The position numbers and the translations under genes were made by a program. Shown here in pieces: positions 8,814-18,115 of a stretch of DNA of 64,000 nucleotides; position 1 is the stretch's first letter; every line of letters starts with the position of its first letter. Location: NCBI RefSeq assembly GCF_012927325.1, contig NZ_JABBGI010000018.1:55741-119740 (forward strand), in the 5' to 3' direction. The stretch comes from Chryseobacterium antibioticum (GTDB lineage Bacteria; Bacteroidota; Bacteroidia; Flavobacteriales; Weeksellaceae). The notes under the pieces were generated by a model that ran no database searches, had not been told where the DNA came from, and saw only the letters and a list, made by a program, of their open reading frames with translations.

Positions 8814-10061
8814 TTAAACCGTTGGAATAATTTTACCGGAAACTTCACCGAAACCTACTCTTATACCGTCTTTTTCAGACCATGCTTTCATGGTAACGGT
8901 GTCGTTATCTTCGATGAATTTTCTTTCCTGACCGTCTTTCAACTGTAAAGGATTTTGGCCTTTCCAAGTCAGTTCCAGCATAGATCCGAAAGATTTTGGA
9001 TCGCTTCCTGAAATAGTTCCGCTGGCATATAAATCTCCAACTTCCACATTACATCCGTTGATCGTATGATGTGCCAGTTGCTGAGTCATGTTCCAGTACA
9101 TGAATTTATAGTTACTTTCTGAAATCAGGTTCTCTTCGCCGTTCTCAGGTTGTAAATACACTTCAAGATTGATGTCATAATTTTTATCGCCTTCAAACTG
9201 TAAATAGTCTAAAACTTCAGGATCCTGTTTTGGAGAAGCTGTTCTGAATGGCTCCAGTGCTTCCAGTGTAACTACCCATGGAGAAATAGATGAACCGAAG
9301 TTTTTGCCAAGGAAAGGTCCCAGTGGAACATATTCCCAAGCCTGGATATCTCTTGCTGACCAGTCATTGAATACCACCATTCCGAAGATCGCCTCTTCAG
9401 CATCCTTTGTGGAAATACTTTCGCCCATATCCGAATTTCTGTTTAGAATAAAGGCCATTTCCAGTTCAAAATCCAGTTGCTTGCTTGGTCCGAAAACTGG
9501 TTTTTCTGCATCTGCAGGTTTTGTCTGACCTTTAGGACGGTTAATGTCCGTTCCTGAAACTACAATGGAGGAAGCTCTTCCATGGTAACCTACCGGAAGA
9601 TGTTTCCAGTTGGGAAGTAAAGCATTTTCCGGGTCGCGGAACATTTTTCCTACGTTTGTTGCGTGTTCGATGCTGCTGTAAAAATCTGTGTAATTCGCGA
9701 TGTGTACAGGCATCATCATTTTTACTTTGTCGAGATCATAGAATGCATCTACAATAGTTTTTTCGTCTTTAGACAAAATTGAGCCTTCTTGCAGAAGCTC
9801 CTGGATTCTGGTACGTACTGCGTTGGTAACCGGTTTTCCAAGTTCGATAAACTCGTTGAGTGTATACGCTTCAAAAACATTATCGTCTAATCCTTTAATG
9901 TTTTCAAAATAGCCAAGATCGTACAGAGTGGCAAGATCTACTACCTGATCTCCGATTCTTGTACAGCATCCGATATATTCTTTGTTAAAAACTGTTACTC
10001 CGAAAGGAATATTATGTATAGAAAAATCTGAATCCGAAGAATATTCTACAAATGATTTCAT
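8814..10061 (-). CDS. fahA: Fumarylacetoacetase
   Basis: The enzyme hydrolyses fumarylacetoacetate to fumarate and acetoacetate, the last step of tyrosine catabolism. At 415 residues the length is right. Residues about 1-115 form the N-terminal SH3-like domain. The C-terminal catalytic domain has LPVGYHGRASSIVVSGT (about 154-170), the metal ligands in QLDFELEMAFI (about 193-203) and VVFNDWSARDIQAWE (about 227-241), and a PLGPFLGKNF loop. Upstream on minus, at 10102-10095, TAGATTTG matches the Bacteroidota -7 box. It lies in the same-strand block as hppD and hmgA. Confidence 0.95.
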   Translation of the reverse strand: MKSFVEYSSDSDFSIHNIPFGVTVFNKEYIGCCTRIGDQVVDLATLYDLGYFENIKGLDDNVFEAYTLNEFIELGKPVTNAVRTRIQELLQEGSILSKDEKTIVDAFYDLDKVKMMMPVHIANYTDFYSSIEHATNVGKMFRDPENALLPNWKHLPVGYHGRASSIVVSGTDINRPKGQTKPADAEKPVFGPSKQLDFELEMAFILNRNSDMGESISTKDAEEAIFGMVVFNDWSARDIQAWEYVPLGPFLGKNFGSSISPWVVTLEALEPFRTASPKQDPEVLDYLQFEGDKNYDINLEVYLQPENGEENLISESNYKFMYWNMTQQLAHHTINGCNVEVGDLYASGTISGSDPKSFGSMLELTWKGQNPLQLKDGQERKFIEDNDTVTMKAWSEKDGIRVGFGEVSGKIIPTV

Positions 10062-10139
10062 AAAGTTTTAGAATTAAATTAAGTTGTAAGATAACAAATC
10101 TACAGAGATCTGCTATCCTGATTTGATGTCTGTGGGAAT

Positions 10140-10598
10140 TTATTTCGCTTTGGAATAAGAAGCCTCATCTATCCATCTGTCTTTTGTATTGACATCAATA
10201 AGATACAGAATATCGTCTTGCTTGGTGAGCAGTAAAGTTTTAGTCACAGGCATCGGAACTTTTTTGTTTTCAAGCTTATCTGCCCTAAGGGAAACGATAT
10301 TTTTTCTTCTGACAATGTCGCCGGTAAAAACGTTTGAACTGCTTTCTCCGGTAGCTTTATCATCAAAAACTTCTACATAGGTAGCCTGGTTTCCTTTAAT
10401 AACAATAAAATCTCTTTCCGTGTGATCTTCTGCATCTTTAATGAAGACAAACTTCTTGTTGTCAATATTTTCATTTTCAAGATGTTGATTGATACCTTTT
10501 CTTTCTTCCAGGCGGTTAAGGATTTCATTAAGGCTTCCATATTGAGCATTAAGTCCCAATGTTCCAAAAAATAAAATCCCCATTAAAATTTTTCTCAT
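10140..10598 (-). CDS. Secreted or periplasmic protein of unknown function
   Basis: A 152-residue protein starting MRKILMGILFFGTLGLNAQ, a Sec signal peptide with a likely cleavage after the Ala of NAQ (about residue 18). There is no lipobox Cys. The mature part is charged and beta-rich by eye, with no family I can name. It lies between hppD and fahA on the same strand. A terminator lies between hppD and this gene, so it may have its own promoter. A role in tyrosine catabolism is not supported beyond location. Confidence 0.75.
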   Translation of the reverse strand: MRKILMGILFFGTLGLNAQYGSLNEILNRLEERKGINQHLENENIDNKKFVFIKDAEDHTERDFIVIKGNQATYVEVFDDKATGESSSNVFTGDIVRRKNIVSLRADKLENKKVPMPVTKTLLLTKQDDILYLIDVNTKDRWIDEASYSKAK

Positions 10599-10611
10599 AA
10601 TATGTGTTTTT

Positions 10612-10651
10612 AAAAAAAAGTTTTGTCAAGACTTTTCATCCTGACAAAACT
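10612..10651 (-). terminator. Intrinsic terminator downstream of hppD
   Basis: On the minus strand, an AGTTTTGTCA stem pairs with TGACAAAACT across a 13-base loop. A run of eight T follows. It ends the hppD transcript 18 bp after the stop. Confidence 0.85.
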
Positions 10652-10668
10652 CGTACTGTATTGTAAAA

Positions 10669-11799
10669 TTAAAGATTTCCTCTTCTGTCTTGCTCTCTTT
10701 CCAGTGCTTCGAACAATGCTTTAAAATTTCCGGCACCAAAACTCTGTGCACCGTGTCTTTCAATGATCTCGAAGAACAGGGTAGGACGGTCTTCTACAGG
10801 CTTCGTAAAGATCTGAAGTAAGTATCCTTCTTCATCATGATCAATAAGGATGCCTAAGTCCTGTAATTTTTTAAGATCTTCATCAATATGGCCAACTCTT
10901 TCAGGAACCATATCATAATAAGCTTCTGGTGGAGCTGAAAGGAATTCTACACCACGTTTCTTCAATTCAGTAACGGTGTGGATGATATCCCTTGTCGCTA
11001 CAGCGATGTGCTGTACACCTTCTCCTTCATAGAAATCAAGATATTCTTCTACCTGAGATTTCTTTTTACCTTCTGCCGGTTCGTTGATCGGGAATTTTGC
11101 AAATCCGTTTCCGTTTGACATTACTTTAGACATCAATGCAGAATATTCCGTATTGATTTGCTTGTCGTCAAAAGAAAGGATGTTCACAAAGCCCATTACT
11201 TTTTCGTACCATTCTACCGTAGGGATCATTCTGTTCCAGTCTACATTTCCTACACAGTGGTCTACATATAATAAACCAGCGTCTTCAGGATTGTAAGCAC
11301 TTTCCCATTTTTCATACCCGGGCATGAAAGCTCCTTTGTAATTTTTTCTTTCGATGAACATGTGGATTGTCTCTCCGTATGTATAAATTCCGGACATTCT
11401 TACCTCACCTTGCTCATCTGTTAAAGTTACAGGCTCCAAATAGGGTTTTCCGCCTCTCTTGGTAGTTTCTTCAAAAGCTTCGTAAGCGTCATCTACCCAA
11501 AGTGCCAAAATTTTCACTCCATCACCGTGTTTTTTTACGTGTTCGCTGATAGGTGAATCGGATTTAAGCCCTGTTGTTAATACCAATCTTATCTTCCCCT
11601 GTTGAAGAACATAAGAAGCGCGGTCCCTTACTCCTGTTTCAGGACCAGCATATGCTACAGACTGAAAACCGAAAGCGGTTTTGTAATAATGAGCAGCCTG
11701 TTTAGCATTTCCTACATAAAACTCAATGTAATCTGTACCGTTGATCGGCAAGAAATTCTCAGCTTGAGCAATTTTTTCGGCAAATGTAAGTGTTGACAT
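10669..11799 (-). CDS. hppD: 4-hydroxyphenylpyruvate dioxygenase
   Basis: An iron(II) dioxygenase converting 4-hydroxyphenylpyruvate to homogentisate. The protein has 376 residues with two VOC-type halves. The three iron ligands are visible: His in YVDHCVGNVDWN (about 173-184), His in GVQHIAVATRDI (about 251-262) and Glu in FFEIIERHG (about 341-349). The N-terminal half has the expected PINGTDYIEFYVGNAKQA. The gene has its own terminator downstream. It stands in a minus-strand block with hmgA and fahA, which together supply the homogentisate pathway. Confidence 0.96.
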   Translation of the reverse strand: MSTLTFAEKIAQAENFLPINGTDYIEFYVGNAKQAAHYYKTAFGFQSVAYAGPETGVRDRASYVLQQGKIRLVLTTGLKSDSPISEHVKKHGDGVKILALWVDDAYEAFEETTKRGGKPYLEPVTLTDEQGEVRMSGIYTYGETIHMFIERKNYKGAFMPGYEKWESAYNPEDAGLLYVDHCVGNVDWNRMIPTVEWYEKVMGFVNILSFDDKQINTEYSALMSKVMSNGNGFAKFPINEPAEGKKKSQVEEYLDFYEGEGVQHIAVATRDIIHTVTELKKRGVEFLSAPPEAYYDMVPERVGHIDEDLKKLQDLGILIDHDEEGYLLQIFTKPVEDRPTLFFEIIERHGAQSFGAGNFKALFEALEREQDRRGNL

Positions 11800-12007
11800 A
11801 TTTCTATTTTTACTTTTATTTTAATGGTATGCAAATTACAAAAATCTTATAAATAGCGAAAGTATTCAAATGGATTCCTTGAATATACTTAACATAAAGT
11901 TAAAGAAGAGTTCATTTAAGTATATTTAAGTTTAATTATAATGAAATTGGATGTCTACATTTGTTAATACAAAGAACAAGTGGAAAAAAAATATTTTCGA
12001 AAACAGG

Positions 12008-12034
12008 AAAGCCGTAGAATTTTCTACGGCTTTT
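12008..12034. terminator. Hairpin terminator beside the unknown gene at 12036
   Basis: The 12-bp stem AAAGCCGTAGAA / TTCTACGGCTTT has a two-base connecting loop. It lies immediately after the stop of the minus-strand gene. The T-tract is better on the plus strand, while on the minus strand it is interrupted. Confidence 0.75.
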
Positions 12035-12035
12035 C

Positions 12036-12830
12036 TTATTGTTCTGTATCTACTTTTCTGTTAAGTCTTCCTGCATCAGGATTATAATTATCCCAAATCT
12101 TCCAGACATTGTCTATTTTACGGATAAAATAGATCTGGGTATTGAGCTGATTAACGAAATGTTCTTCGCCCGTTTCGCCTACTTTGAACAAAAGATTCCA
12201 GAATTCCTGGGTCTCCAGTATTTTCTTGTCTGGCTCATCTGTAACAAGATGAATATCAAAAACTTCATAGTTTGAACGGTTGTTTTTGGTCACCAGCTGA
12301 AAGTCTCTTTCACATAATTCTCTGCTGAACTGTGAAGTTCTTTCTAAAAATGGAGAACCGTTAAATACCAGTTCTTTAAAAAATTCCGTTTTATGTTCCG
12401 GAAAATGTTTGTAGAATTCAAAAGCGGTAGCGCAATAGTCATACACCATTTTCGTGAGAAATTCAAGACCGTCTCCTAATTCCTTCTCGTTATTTTTAAG
12501 TTTTACAGATTGTATGTAGTTATTTAAATCTTTGTAACCGAGGAAAATGCAAATTTTGTCCAGTGTTTTCAGGAACCGGAGATCATTATGGGTTTTGTCC
12601 TGATAATCATTTTCGAAAAAGCGTTGCAAAGTAACGTGCGATATCGTATTTCCTATTTCAAATTTTTTCCCGCCTTTCAGTTCTTCAGCGTCAGATAATT
12701 CATCTTTTATAATTTCAGAAAGAATAATATAATGGCTTCTTTTCCATTCACTTACATTCCCCAAAACAGAATTCCTTACTTTTAAATGCTTTTCAACTTC
12801 TTCCCGTATCGAATTATATATCGTTTTCAA
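12036..12830 (-). CDS. Conserved protein of unknown function
   Basis: A 264-residue soluble protein with no family I can name. The first 110 residues are helical and charged, with a HVTLQRFFEN segment that could be a helix-turn-helix-like or signalling element. The remainder has a DYCATAFEFYKHFPEH helix. A C-terminal strand set (IHLVTDEPDKKILETQEFWN...QIYFIRKIDNVWKIWDN) looks like an NTF2/SnoaL-type fold by eye only. There is no signal peptide or membrane segment. The gene is flanked by hppD and the CoA-transferase gene, with terminator-like and AT-rich DNA on either side, so it may be transcribed alone. Confidence 0.7.
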   Translation of the reverse strand: MKTIYNSIREEVEKHLKVRNSVLGNVSEWKRSHYIILSEIIKDELSDAEELKGGKKFEIGNTISHVTLQRFFENDYQDKTHNDLRFLKTLDKICIFLGYKDLNNYIQSVKLKNNEKELGDGLEFLTKMVYDYCATAFEFYKHFPEHKTEFFKELVFNGSPFLERTSQFSRELCERDFQLVTKNNRSNYEVFDIHLVTDEPDKKILETQEFWNLLFKVGETGEEHFVNQLNTQIYFIRKIDNVWKIWDNYNPDAGRLNRKVDTEQ

Positions 12831-12960
12831 TTTCCCTTGGTTTTAAATGAGTTTATCAAAAACACTGCCAAAATGTTAAAGCTTTTTTAAGATTTGTATT
12901 GTTTTCGTTAATAACGTCTTGGCTAAATTCATGAAAAATAGTCACCGTGAAACCATTAGA

Positions 12961-14235
12961 TTATTGTTTAAAACGTTCATAGGCAGCTCTCTCCAGCATT
13001 TCCCTGTCATCAGGATGTGCAATGCTGATCAGTTCCTGAGCTCTCTGTCGGAGGTTTTTACCGTATAAATAAGCCGTACCATATTCTGTCACTACATAAT
13101 GAATATGTCCTCTTGTGGTCACAACTCCGGCGCCCTGTTTAAGATAAGGAACAATTCTTGAGATTCCTTTTTTAGTTCTCGACGTGATGGCGATGATCGG
13201 TTTTCCGTCTTCACTCAACGCTGCCCCTCTCATAAAGTCCATTTGGCCTCCGATTCCACTGTATTGTAACGTTCCGATAGAATCCGCACAAACCTGACCT
13301 GTAAGATCAATTTCAATGGCAGAGTTGATGGCTACCATCTTTTTGTTTCTCATGATATTGATCGGGAAGTTCACATTGCTCACATCTTTAAAATCAAAAA
13401 CCGTATTGTCATCTACATAATCATAGAGCTTTCTGGTTCCAAAACAAAAACTTGTGATTGTTTTATTATCATTGTAGCCCTTGTATTTATTGTTAATAAC
13501 GTCATTTTGAATCAGATCAATCACTCCGTCACTCAGCATTTCGGTGTGTACACCCAGGTCTTTGTGATTTGTTAAGCACTTTAAAACAGCATCAGGAATC
13601 GTTCCGATCCCCATTTGAAGAGTAGATCTGTCATCAATCAGTTCAGCTACATTTTTACCAACAAGCATTTCTACTTCACCCACTTTTGAACCATAATCTA
13701 CGGTAGGAAGTTCTTCTTCATGCCACACCAGCTTATGAATTCTGCTGATATGGATCATTCCGTCTCCATGCGTTCTTGGCATCAGAGGGTTTACGATAGC
13801 TACGATGAGTTTTGCCGTGTCCACTGCTGCTCTTGCTACATCTACAGAGGTTCCAAGGGTACAGAAACCATGTTTATCTGGCGGCGAAACGGTTACTAAA
13901 GCCACATCCAATGGCAATATATTTTTTCTGAATAAAATAGGGATTTCGCTTAGGAAAACAGGAACAAAATCACCCCTTTCTGAATTCACCGCATCCCGCA
14001 CAGGAGTTGATACGAATAGAGAATTAACAAAGAAATTATCCTTGTATTGAGGTTTGGCAATTTCCACATTTCCCTGCTGGGTAATGGAAACCATTTCCAC
14101 ATTTTCCAGACGGTGAGACTGTCTTGCCAGCTCATCAATAAGATAATTCGGAGTACATGCACTTCCGTGGAAAAATACGCGGTTTCCGCTTTTTACAGTA
14201 TATATGGCTTCTTCTGCACTAATATAATTGTACAT
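12961..14235 (-). CDS. Acetyl-CoA hydrolase/CoA-transferase family protein
   Basis: A 424-residue protein of the acetyl-CoA hydrolase/transferase family, which includes succinyl-CoA:acetate and 4-hydroxybutyrate CoA-transferases. Visible landmarks are the N-terminal VFFHGSACTPNYLIDEL (about 21-37), the LQMGIGTIPDAV glycine loop (about 206-217) and GVHTEMLSDGVIDL with the likely catalytic Glu (about 228-241). A YSGIGGQMDFMRGAA oxyanion segment lies near 325-339. It transfers CoA between carboxylates, but the acceptor cannot be read from sequence. The stop-to-start distance to hmgA (27 bp) suggests co-transcription. In that setting, activating acetoacetate released by fumarylacetoacetase is a reasonable inference. 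Confidence 0.88.
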   Translation of the reverse strand: MYNYISAEEAIYTVKSGNRVFFHGSACTPNYLIDELARQSHRLENVEMVSITQQGNVEIAKPQYKDNFFVNSLFVSTPVRDAVNSERGDFVPVFLSEIPILFRKNILPLDVALVTVSPPDKHGFCTLGTSVDVARAAVDTAKLIVAIVNPLMPRTHGDGMIHISRIHKLVWHEEELPTVDYGSKVGEVEMLVGKNVAELIDDRSTLQMGIGTIPDAVLKCLTNHKDLGVHTEMLSDGVIDLIQNDVINNKYKGYNDNKTITSFCFGTRKLYDYVDDNTVFDFKDVSNVNFPINIMRNKKMVAINSAIEIDLTGQVCADSIGTLQYSGIGGQMDFMRGAALSEDGKPIIAITSRTKKGISRIVPYLKQGAGVVTTRGHIHYVVTEYGTAYLYGKNLRQRAQELISIAHPDDREMLERAAYERFKQ

Positions 14236-14262
14236 AATGAAATTTTTTTATGAATGATTTTT

Positions 14263-15450
14263 TTATTCCTGAGAACGGTCTTCCATGGTTTTGTCTGATT
14301 CTTCCAGCCATGAAGTTTTATAGGAAGGATCTTCCACTTTTAAAGCTTCTTCCGTAATTTTCAATGGACGGAAAGGATCTACCATTACCGCATATTCTTC
14401 AGTGAATTTTTTACCGATACTTCTTTCCATAGCGCCTGGGTGAGGTCCGTGTACGATTCCTCCCGGATGTAAAGTGAAGTCCATCAAATCGATGTGGTTA
14501 CGGCTCATGAAGTCCCCTTCCGTATAGAACAGAACCTCATCAGAGTCAATATTGGAGTGATTATAAGGTGCCGGAATAGCCATTGGATGATAGTCGTACA
14601 TTCTTGCACAGAACGAGCAGACTACGAAATTATGACCTTCAAAATTCTGATGTACAGGAGGCGGTTGATGAATTCTGCCTGTAATGGGTTCAAAGTTTTT
14701 GATATTGAATTTATAAGGATAAAAATATCCGTCCCATCCTACAACATCAAACGGGTGCGTTGCATAGATGAAATCCGTGATCTGGTTTTCCTTTTTTACT
14801 TTAATTAAAAATTCCCCTTTTTCATCTTTAGGTTCTTTAAAAACGGGTGCGATCATATCTCTTTCGCAGAACGGAGAATGTTCCAAAAGCTGTCCGAATT
14901 CGTTTCTGTAGCGTTTTGGAGTGTAGATAGGAGAGTGGCTTTCAAGCACGAAAAATACAGTGTCATCAGAGTTCAGTTCCACCTGATAGATAGTTCCCCT
15001 CGGAATAATAAGATAATCACCCGTAACAAATTCCAGGTCTCCTACAAAGGTTTTCAGAACCCCGGTTCCGTTGTGAACGTATAAAAGTTCGTCACATTCA
15101 GCATTTTTGTAGAAATAATCCATAGACTTTCTGGGTTTTGCCAATCCCATTTTCAGGTCATTGTTCATCAGAAGGATCTTTCTGCTATCCATGAAATCAT
15201 CTTCAGGGGTTACATTCATTCCCTTAAACATTCTCGGAGCAATATTTTTTTCTACCGCGATTTTAGGGGTCACATCTTTCGGTTCTCCGATAGATTTGAT
15301 CTGTGTAGGACGGTGGGTATGATAAAGCAGCGATGAAATCCCATGAAAACCTTCCGTTCCGAAAAGCTGTTCATAGTAAAATTTATCTTCCGGTGATTTG
15401 AAAATCGTATGTCTTTTTTGTGGGATGTTTCCCGCCTGATGATATCTCAT
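14263..15450 (-). CDS. hmgA: Homogentisate 1,2-dioxygenase
   Basis: The enzyme opens the homogentisate ring to maleylacetoacetate. The protein has 395 residues, slightly shorter than the classical 430-440 but typical of the bacterial subgroup. The metal-binding region is visible as HPGGIVHGPHPGAMERSIG (about 328-346), supplying His and Glu ligands. The cupin-like N-terminal half has DYLIIPRGTIYQVEL (about 145-159). Upstream on the minus strand, TAAATTTG at 15480-15473 fits the -7 box, 23 bases before the ATG. No separate maleylacetoacetate isomerase gene is visible in the window. Confidence 0.94.
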   Translation of the reverse strand: MRYHQAGNIPQKRHTIFKSPEDKFYYEQLFGTEGFHGISSLLYHTHRPTQIKSIGEPKDVTPKIAVEKNIAPRMFKGMNVTPEDDFMDSRKILLMNNDLKMGLAKPRKSMDYFYKNAECDELLYVHNGTGVLKTFVGDLEFVTGDYLIIPRGTIYQVELNSDDTVFFVLESHSPIYTPKRYRNEFGQLLEHSPFCERDMIAPVFKEPKDEKGEFLIKVKKENQITDFIYATHPFDVVGWDGYFYPYKFNIKNFEPITGRIHQPPPVHQNFEGHNFVVCSFCARMYDYHPMAIPAPYNHSNIDSDEVLFYTEGDFMSRNHIDLMDFTLHPGGIVHGPHPGAMERSIGKKFTEEYAVMVDPFRPLKITEEALKVEDPSYKTSWLEESDKTMEDRSQE

Positions 15451-15524
15451 AGTACTTTTATATCTAGTTTCTCAAATTTAATCATTTTTCATGAATTGAT
15501 TCTAACAACATTTGTCATGGTGTT

Positions 15525-15563
15525 TTGTAATTCAAAAATAATTGTTAGATTTGTCTAACAATT
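15525..15563 (+). promoter_or_regulatory. Promoter with overlapping palindromic operator for the TonB receptor operon
   Basis: TTG (15525-15527), an 18-bp spacer and TAGATTTG (15546-15553) match the Bacteroidota -33/-7 pattern. The -7 box lies inside a perfect inverted repeat AATTGTTAGA-TTTG-TCTAACAATT (15540-15563). A further half-site TCTAACAA is at 15501-15508. A repressor bound here would block the promoter. The TTAGn/nCTAA cores are reminiscent of DtxR/MntR-type metal-regulator sites, which is inference. Confidence 0.72.
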
Positions 15564-15571
15564 TTAATTTC

Positions 15572-17641
15572 ATGAAGCGAATACTATTTTCTATTATCCT
15601 TTTATCCTCCTATTGCTTTTCTCAGGAGACCGACAGCCTGAGTTTGCAACCCCATATAAAACAAGATTCATCTGCGGCTCCCAAAGCGAAAATCAAGATG
15701 AGTACCATTGATGATGTGGTCCTTACCGGAACTATAAAACCTTTCAGCAGATCAAAAAGTCCTGTAGCCGTAGAGGTTTACAGCCAGAAATTTTTCCAGA
15801 AAAATCCCACTCCGAGTATTTTTGAAGCCATTGCCATGGTGAATGGGGTAAAACCTCAGCTGAACTGTTCGGTATGTAATACGGGAGATATTCACATCAA
15901 CGGTCTTGAAGGACCTTATACGATGATCCTGATTGATGGAATGCCTATTGTAAGCTCACTGTCTACGGTCTACGGACTGAGTGGAATTCCTAACAGCCTT
16001 GTGGACAGAATTGAAGTGGTAAAAGGTCCTGCTTCTTCTATCTACGGTTCTGAAGCGATGGGCGGAGTGATTAACATTATCACCAAAAATGCCCTGACAG
16101 CCCCGAAACTGAGTGTCGATATGATGACAAGCACCTGGAGTGAGAACAATCTTGATGTTTCAACGAAATTTAATATGGGAAAGAATGTTGCTTCTTTATT
16201 AAGTTTAAATTATTTCAGTTTTAAAGAAAAAATAGACCAGAACAAAGACAATTTTACGGATGCTGCCTTGCAAAGCAGAGTTTCAGTTTTTAATAAATGG
16301 AATTTCCAAAGAAAGGAAAACCGTCAGGCAAGCTTTGCCATGAGATATTTATATGAAGACCGTTTTGGCGGGGAAATGCAGTGGAACAAATCCCATCGTG
16401 GAAGCAGTGACGTCTATGGTGAAAGTATTTATACGAACCGGGCAGAAGTTTTTGGATTGTACCAATGGCCTTTAAAAGAATATATTGTTACTCAGTTTTC
16501 GTATAATTATCATGACCAGAATTCTTTTTATGGCAGTAACCCCTATAATGCCCTTCAAAAAGTAGCTTTTGCACAGACGTACTGGAGTAAAAAGCTGGGG
16601 AAACATGATCTGACAAGTGGAGTTACTTTCAAAAGAACATTTTATGATGACAATACACCCGGAACCTTGTCCGGAGACGGAATCACCAATGCACCGATGA
16701 AATCTCCTATCTGGGGAGCTTTTGTTCAGGATCAATGGGAAATTAGTGATACGCATACTTTATTGATAGGCTACCGTTTTGATTATGACAAAATTCATCA
16801 TGAAGTACATTCACCAAGGTTTGCATGGAAATTTTCCCCGAATCCTTACCATACGCTGAGGTTCAATTTCGGAACCGGATTCAGAGTGGTAAATCTGTTT
16901 ACGGAAGACCACGCTGCATTGACAGGCTCAAGAGAGGTGCTGATCAAGTCTAATCTTAAACCTGAAAAATCCGTGAATGGAAATTTAAACTACGTCTGGA
17001 AAATTCCGGTAGGAAGCCGTTTGTTACAGTTGGATGCATCTGCATTTTATACGTATTTCAGTAATAAGATCGTAGGGGATTTTGATACAGATCCGGATAA
17101 GATTATTTATGACAATCTTAATGGCTACGGAATTTCAAGAGGGGCTTCCATGAATGTGGATTTCAGCTTCAGCTTTCCTTTGAGTGTTAACTTAGGAGTG
17201 ACTTACCTCGATGTTTATCAGAAGTTTGATGGCGATAACAAAAAATCACAGCAGCTGCATGCCCCGAAATGGAGTGGTACCTACAATCTTTCATATAAGT
17301 TCGCGAATGATCTGGCTGTAGATTTTACAGGACAATTTTACGGACCTATGAGGCTTCCGGTACTGCCGAATGACTACCGTCCGGAATATTCTCCGTTCTA
17401 TTCTTTAGCCAATATTCAGGTTTCAAAAAGTTTCAAATCCGGTTTTGAGGTGTATTGTGGGATTAAAAACCTGTTCAATTTTACACCTAAAGATCCTTTG
17501 ATGAGGCCGTTTGACCCATTTGACAAATATGCGGACGACCCGATAAGCAACCCGAACCATTACACTTTTGATACCTCTTACGGTTATGCGCCGATGCAGA
17601 GGATCAGAGGTTTTCTGGGAGTAAAATATACTTTGAAATGA
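15572..17641 (+). CDS. TonB-dependent outer-membrane receptor
   Basis: An outer-membrane active transporter of about 689 residues from the ATG at 15572. That start is chosen because it begins a proper signal peptide (MKRILFSIILLSSYCFSQ). An in-frame ATG at 15542 lies inside the promoter. The plug domain includes AIAMVNGVKPQLNCSVCNTG, the TonB-family DIHINGLEGPYTMILIDG and VEVVKGPASSIYGSEAMGG-like turns (about 80-175). The beta-barrel fills the rest and ends in an aromatic-rich strand. There is no carboxypeptidase-like N-terminal extension. It overlaps the thioredoxin-like gene by ATGA. The substrate is unknown; a metal or metal complex is suggested by the operator and by the two-Cys plug motif. 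Confidence 0.9.
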   Translation: MKRILFSIILLSSYCFSQETDSLSLQPHIKQDSSAAPKAKIKMSTIDDVVLTGTIKPFSRSKSPVAVEVYSQKFFQKNPTPSIFEAIAMVNGVKPQLNCSVCNTGDIHINGLEGPYTMILIDGMPIVSSLSTVYGLSGIPNSLVDRIEVVKGPASSIYGSEAMGGVINIITKNALTAPKLSVDMMTSTWSENNLDVSTKFNMGKNVASLLSLNYFSFKEKIDQNKDNFTDAALQSRVSVFNKWNFQRKENRQASFAMRYLYEDRFGGEMQWNKSHRGSSDVYGESIYTNRAEVFGLYQWPLKEYIVTQFSYNYHDQNSFYGSNPYNALQKVAFAQTYWSKKLGKHDLTSGVTFKRTFYDDNTPGTLSGDGITNAPMKSPIWGAFVQDQWEISDTHTLLIGYRFDYDKIHHEVHSPRFAWKFSPNPYHTLRFNFGTGFRVVNLFTEDHAALTGSREVLIKSNLKPEKSVNGNLNYVWKIPVGSRLLQLDASAFYTYFSNKIVGDFDTDPDKIIYDNLNGYGISRGASMNVDFSFSFPLSVNLGVTYLDVYQKFDGDNKKSQQLHAPKWSGTYNLSYKFANDLAVDFTGQFYGPMRLPVLPNDYRPEYSPFYSLANIQVSKSFKSGFEVYCGIKNLFNFTPKDPLMRPFDPFDKYADDPISNPNHYTFDTSYGYAPMQRIRGFLGVKYTLK

Positions 17642-18099
17642 AAAATTTTATTTTATTTTTAATGTTAGTGCCCTGTTTTTATCTGTCTCAGATGAAGACA
17701 GGCACTTTTTCTGATCTTGAAATATCTATGAAAAAAGATCCGAAACCCATTATTATCCATTTGTATACGGACTGGTGCTCGGTTTGTAAAATGGAGAAAC
17801 ATGCATTAAACAAAGACAAAGAAACCGTTGATCTGATCAATGAAAATTTTTATATGGTCAATTTTGAACCTGAAAAAACGAAAGAAAAGATCCATTTTCA
17901 GGGAAGAGAATTTGGATACTTGTCCAATGGAAGTGCCGGGATTCATGAGCTGGCACTGGCTTTGTCTAAAAATAAGAGCCAGCCTGTTTATCCGCTGTGG
18001 ATCGTTCTTGATAAGGATCAAAAACTGGTATATTATCATGAAGGGCTGTTGGCACCTGAAACCATGAAGCAGAAACTTTTGGAAATTTCTGCTTTATAG
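17638..18099 (+). CDS. Exported thioredoxin-fold protein
   Basis: A 153-residue protein with a signal peptide (MKNFILFLMLVPCFYLSQ) and a thioredoxin-like domain. The active-site motif LYTDWCSVCKMEKHAL (about 42-57) holds a CSVC redox pair. A conserved cis-Pro-like segment QPVYPLWIVLD (about 114-124) follows. It probably acts in the periplasm as a thiol-disulfide protein. Translation is coupled to the TonB receptor by a four-base ATGA overlap. A role in loading, maturing or protecting the receptor's cargo is inferred from this linkage. DUF255/thioredoxin_7-like relatives look similar. Confidence 0.85.
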   Translation: MKNFILFLMLVPCFYLSQMKTGTFSDLEISMKKDPKPIIIHLYTDWCSVCKMEKHALNKDKETVDLINENFYMVNFEPEKTKEKIHFQGREFGYLSNGSAGIHELALALSKNKSQPVYPLWIVLDKDQKLVYYHEGLLAPETMKQKLLEISAL

Positions 18100-18115
18100 T
18101 TGCTATCTTTTTGTT

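Noticed and set aside
12014..12027. GTAGAATTTTCTAC, resembling the tssD operator
   Set aside because: The spacer is six rather than five, and it is the stem of a terminator (AAAGCCGTAGAA hairpin), not promoter DNA.
15542..15571. Upstream in-frame ATG of the TonB receptor
   Set aside because: It lies inside the promoter/operator palindrome, and the signal peptide starts at 15572.
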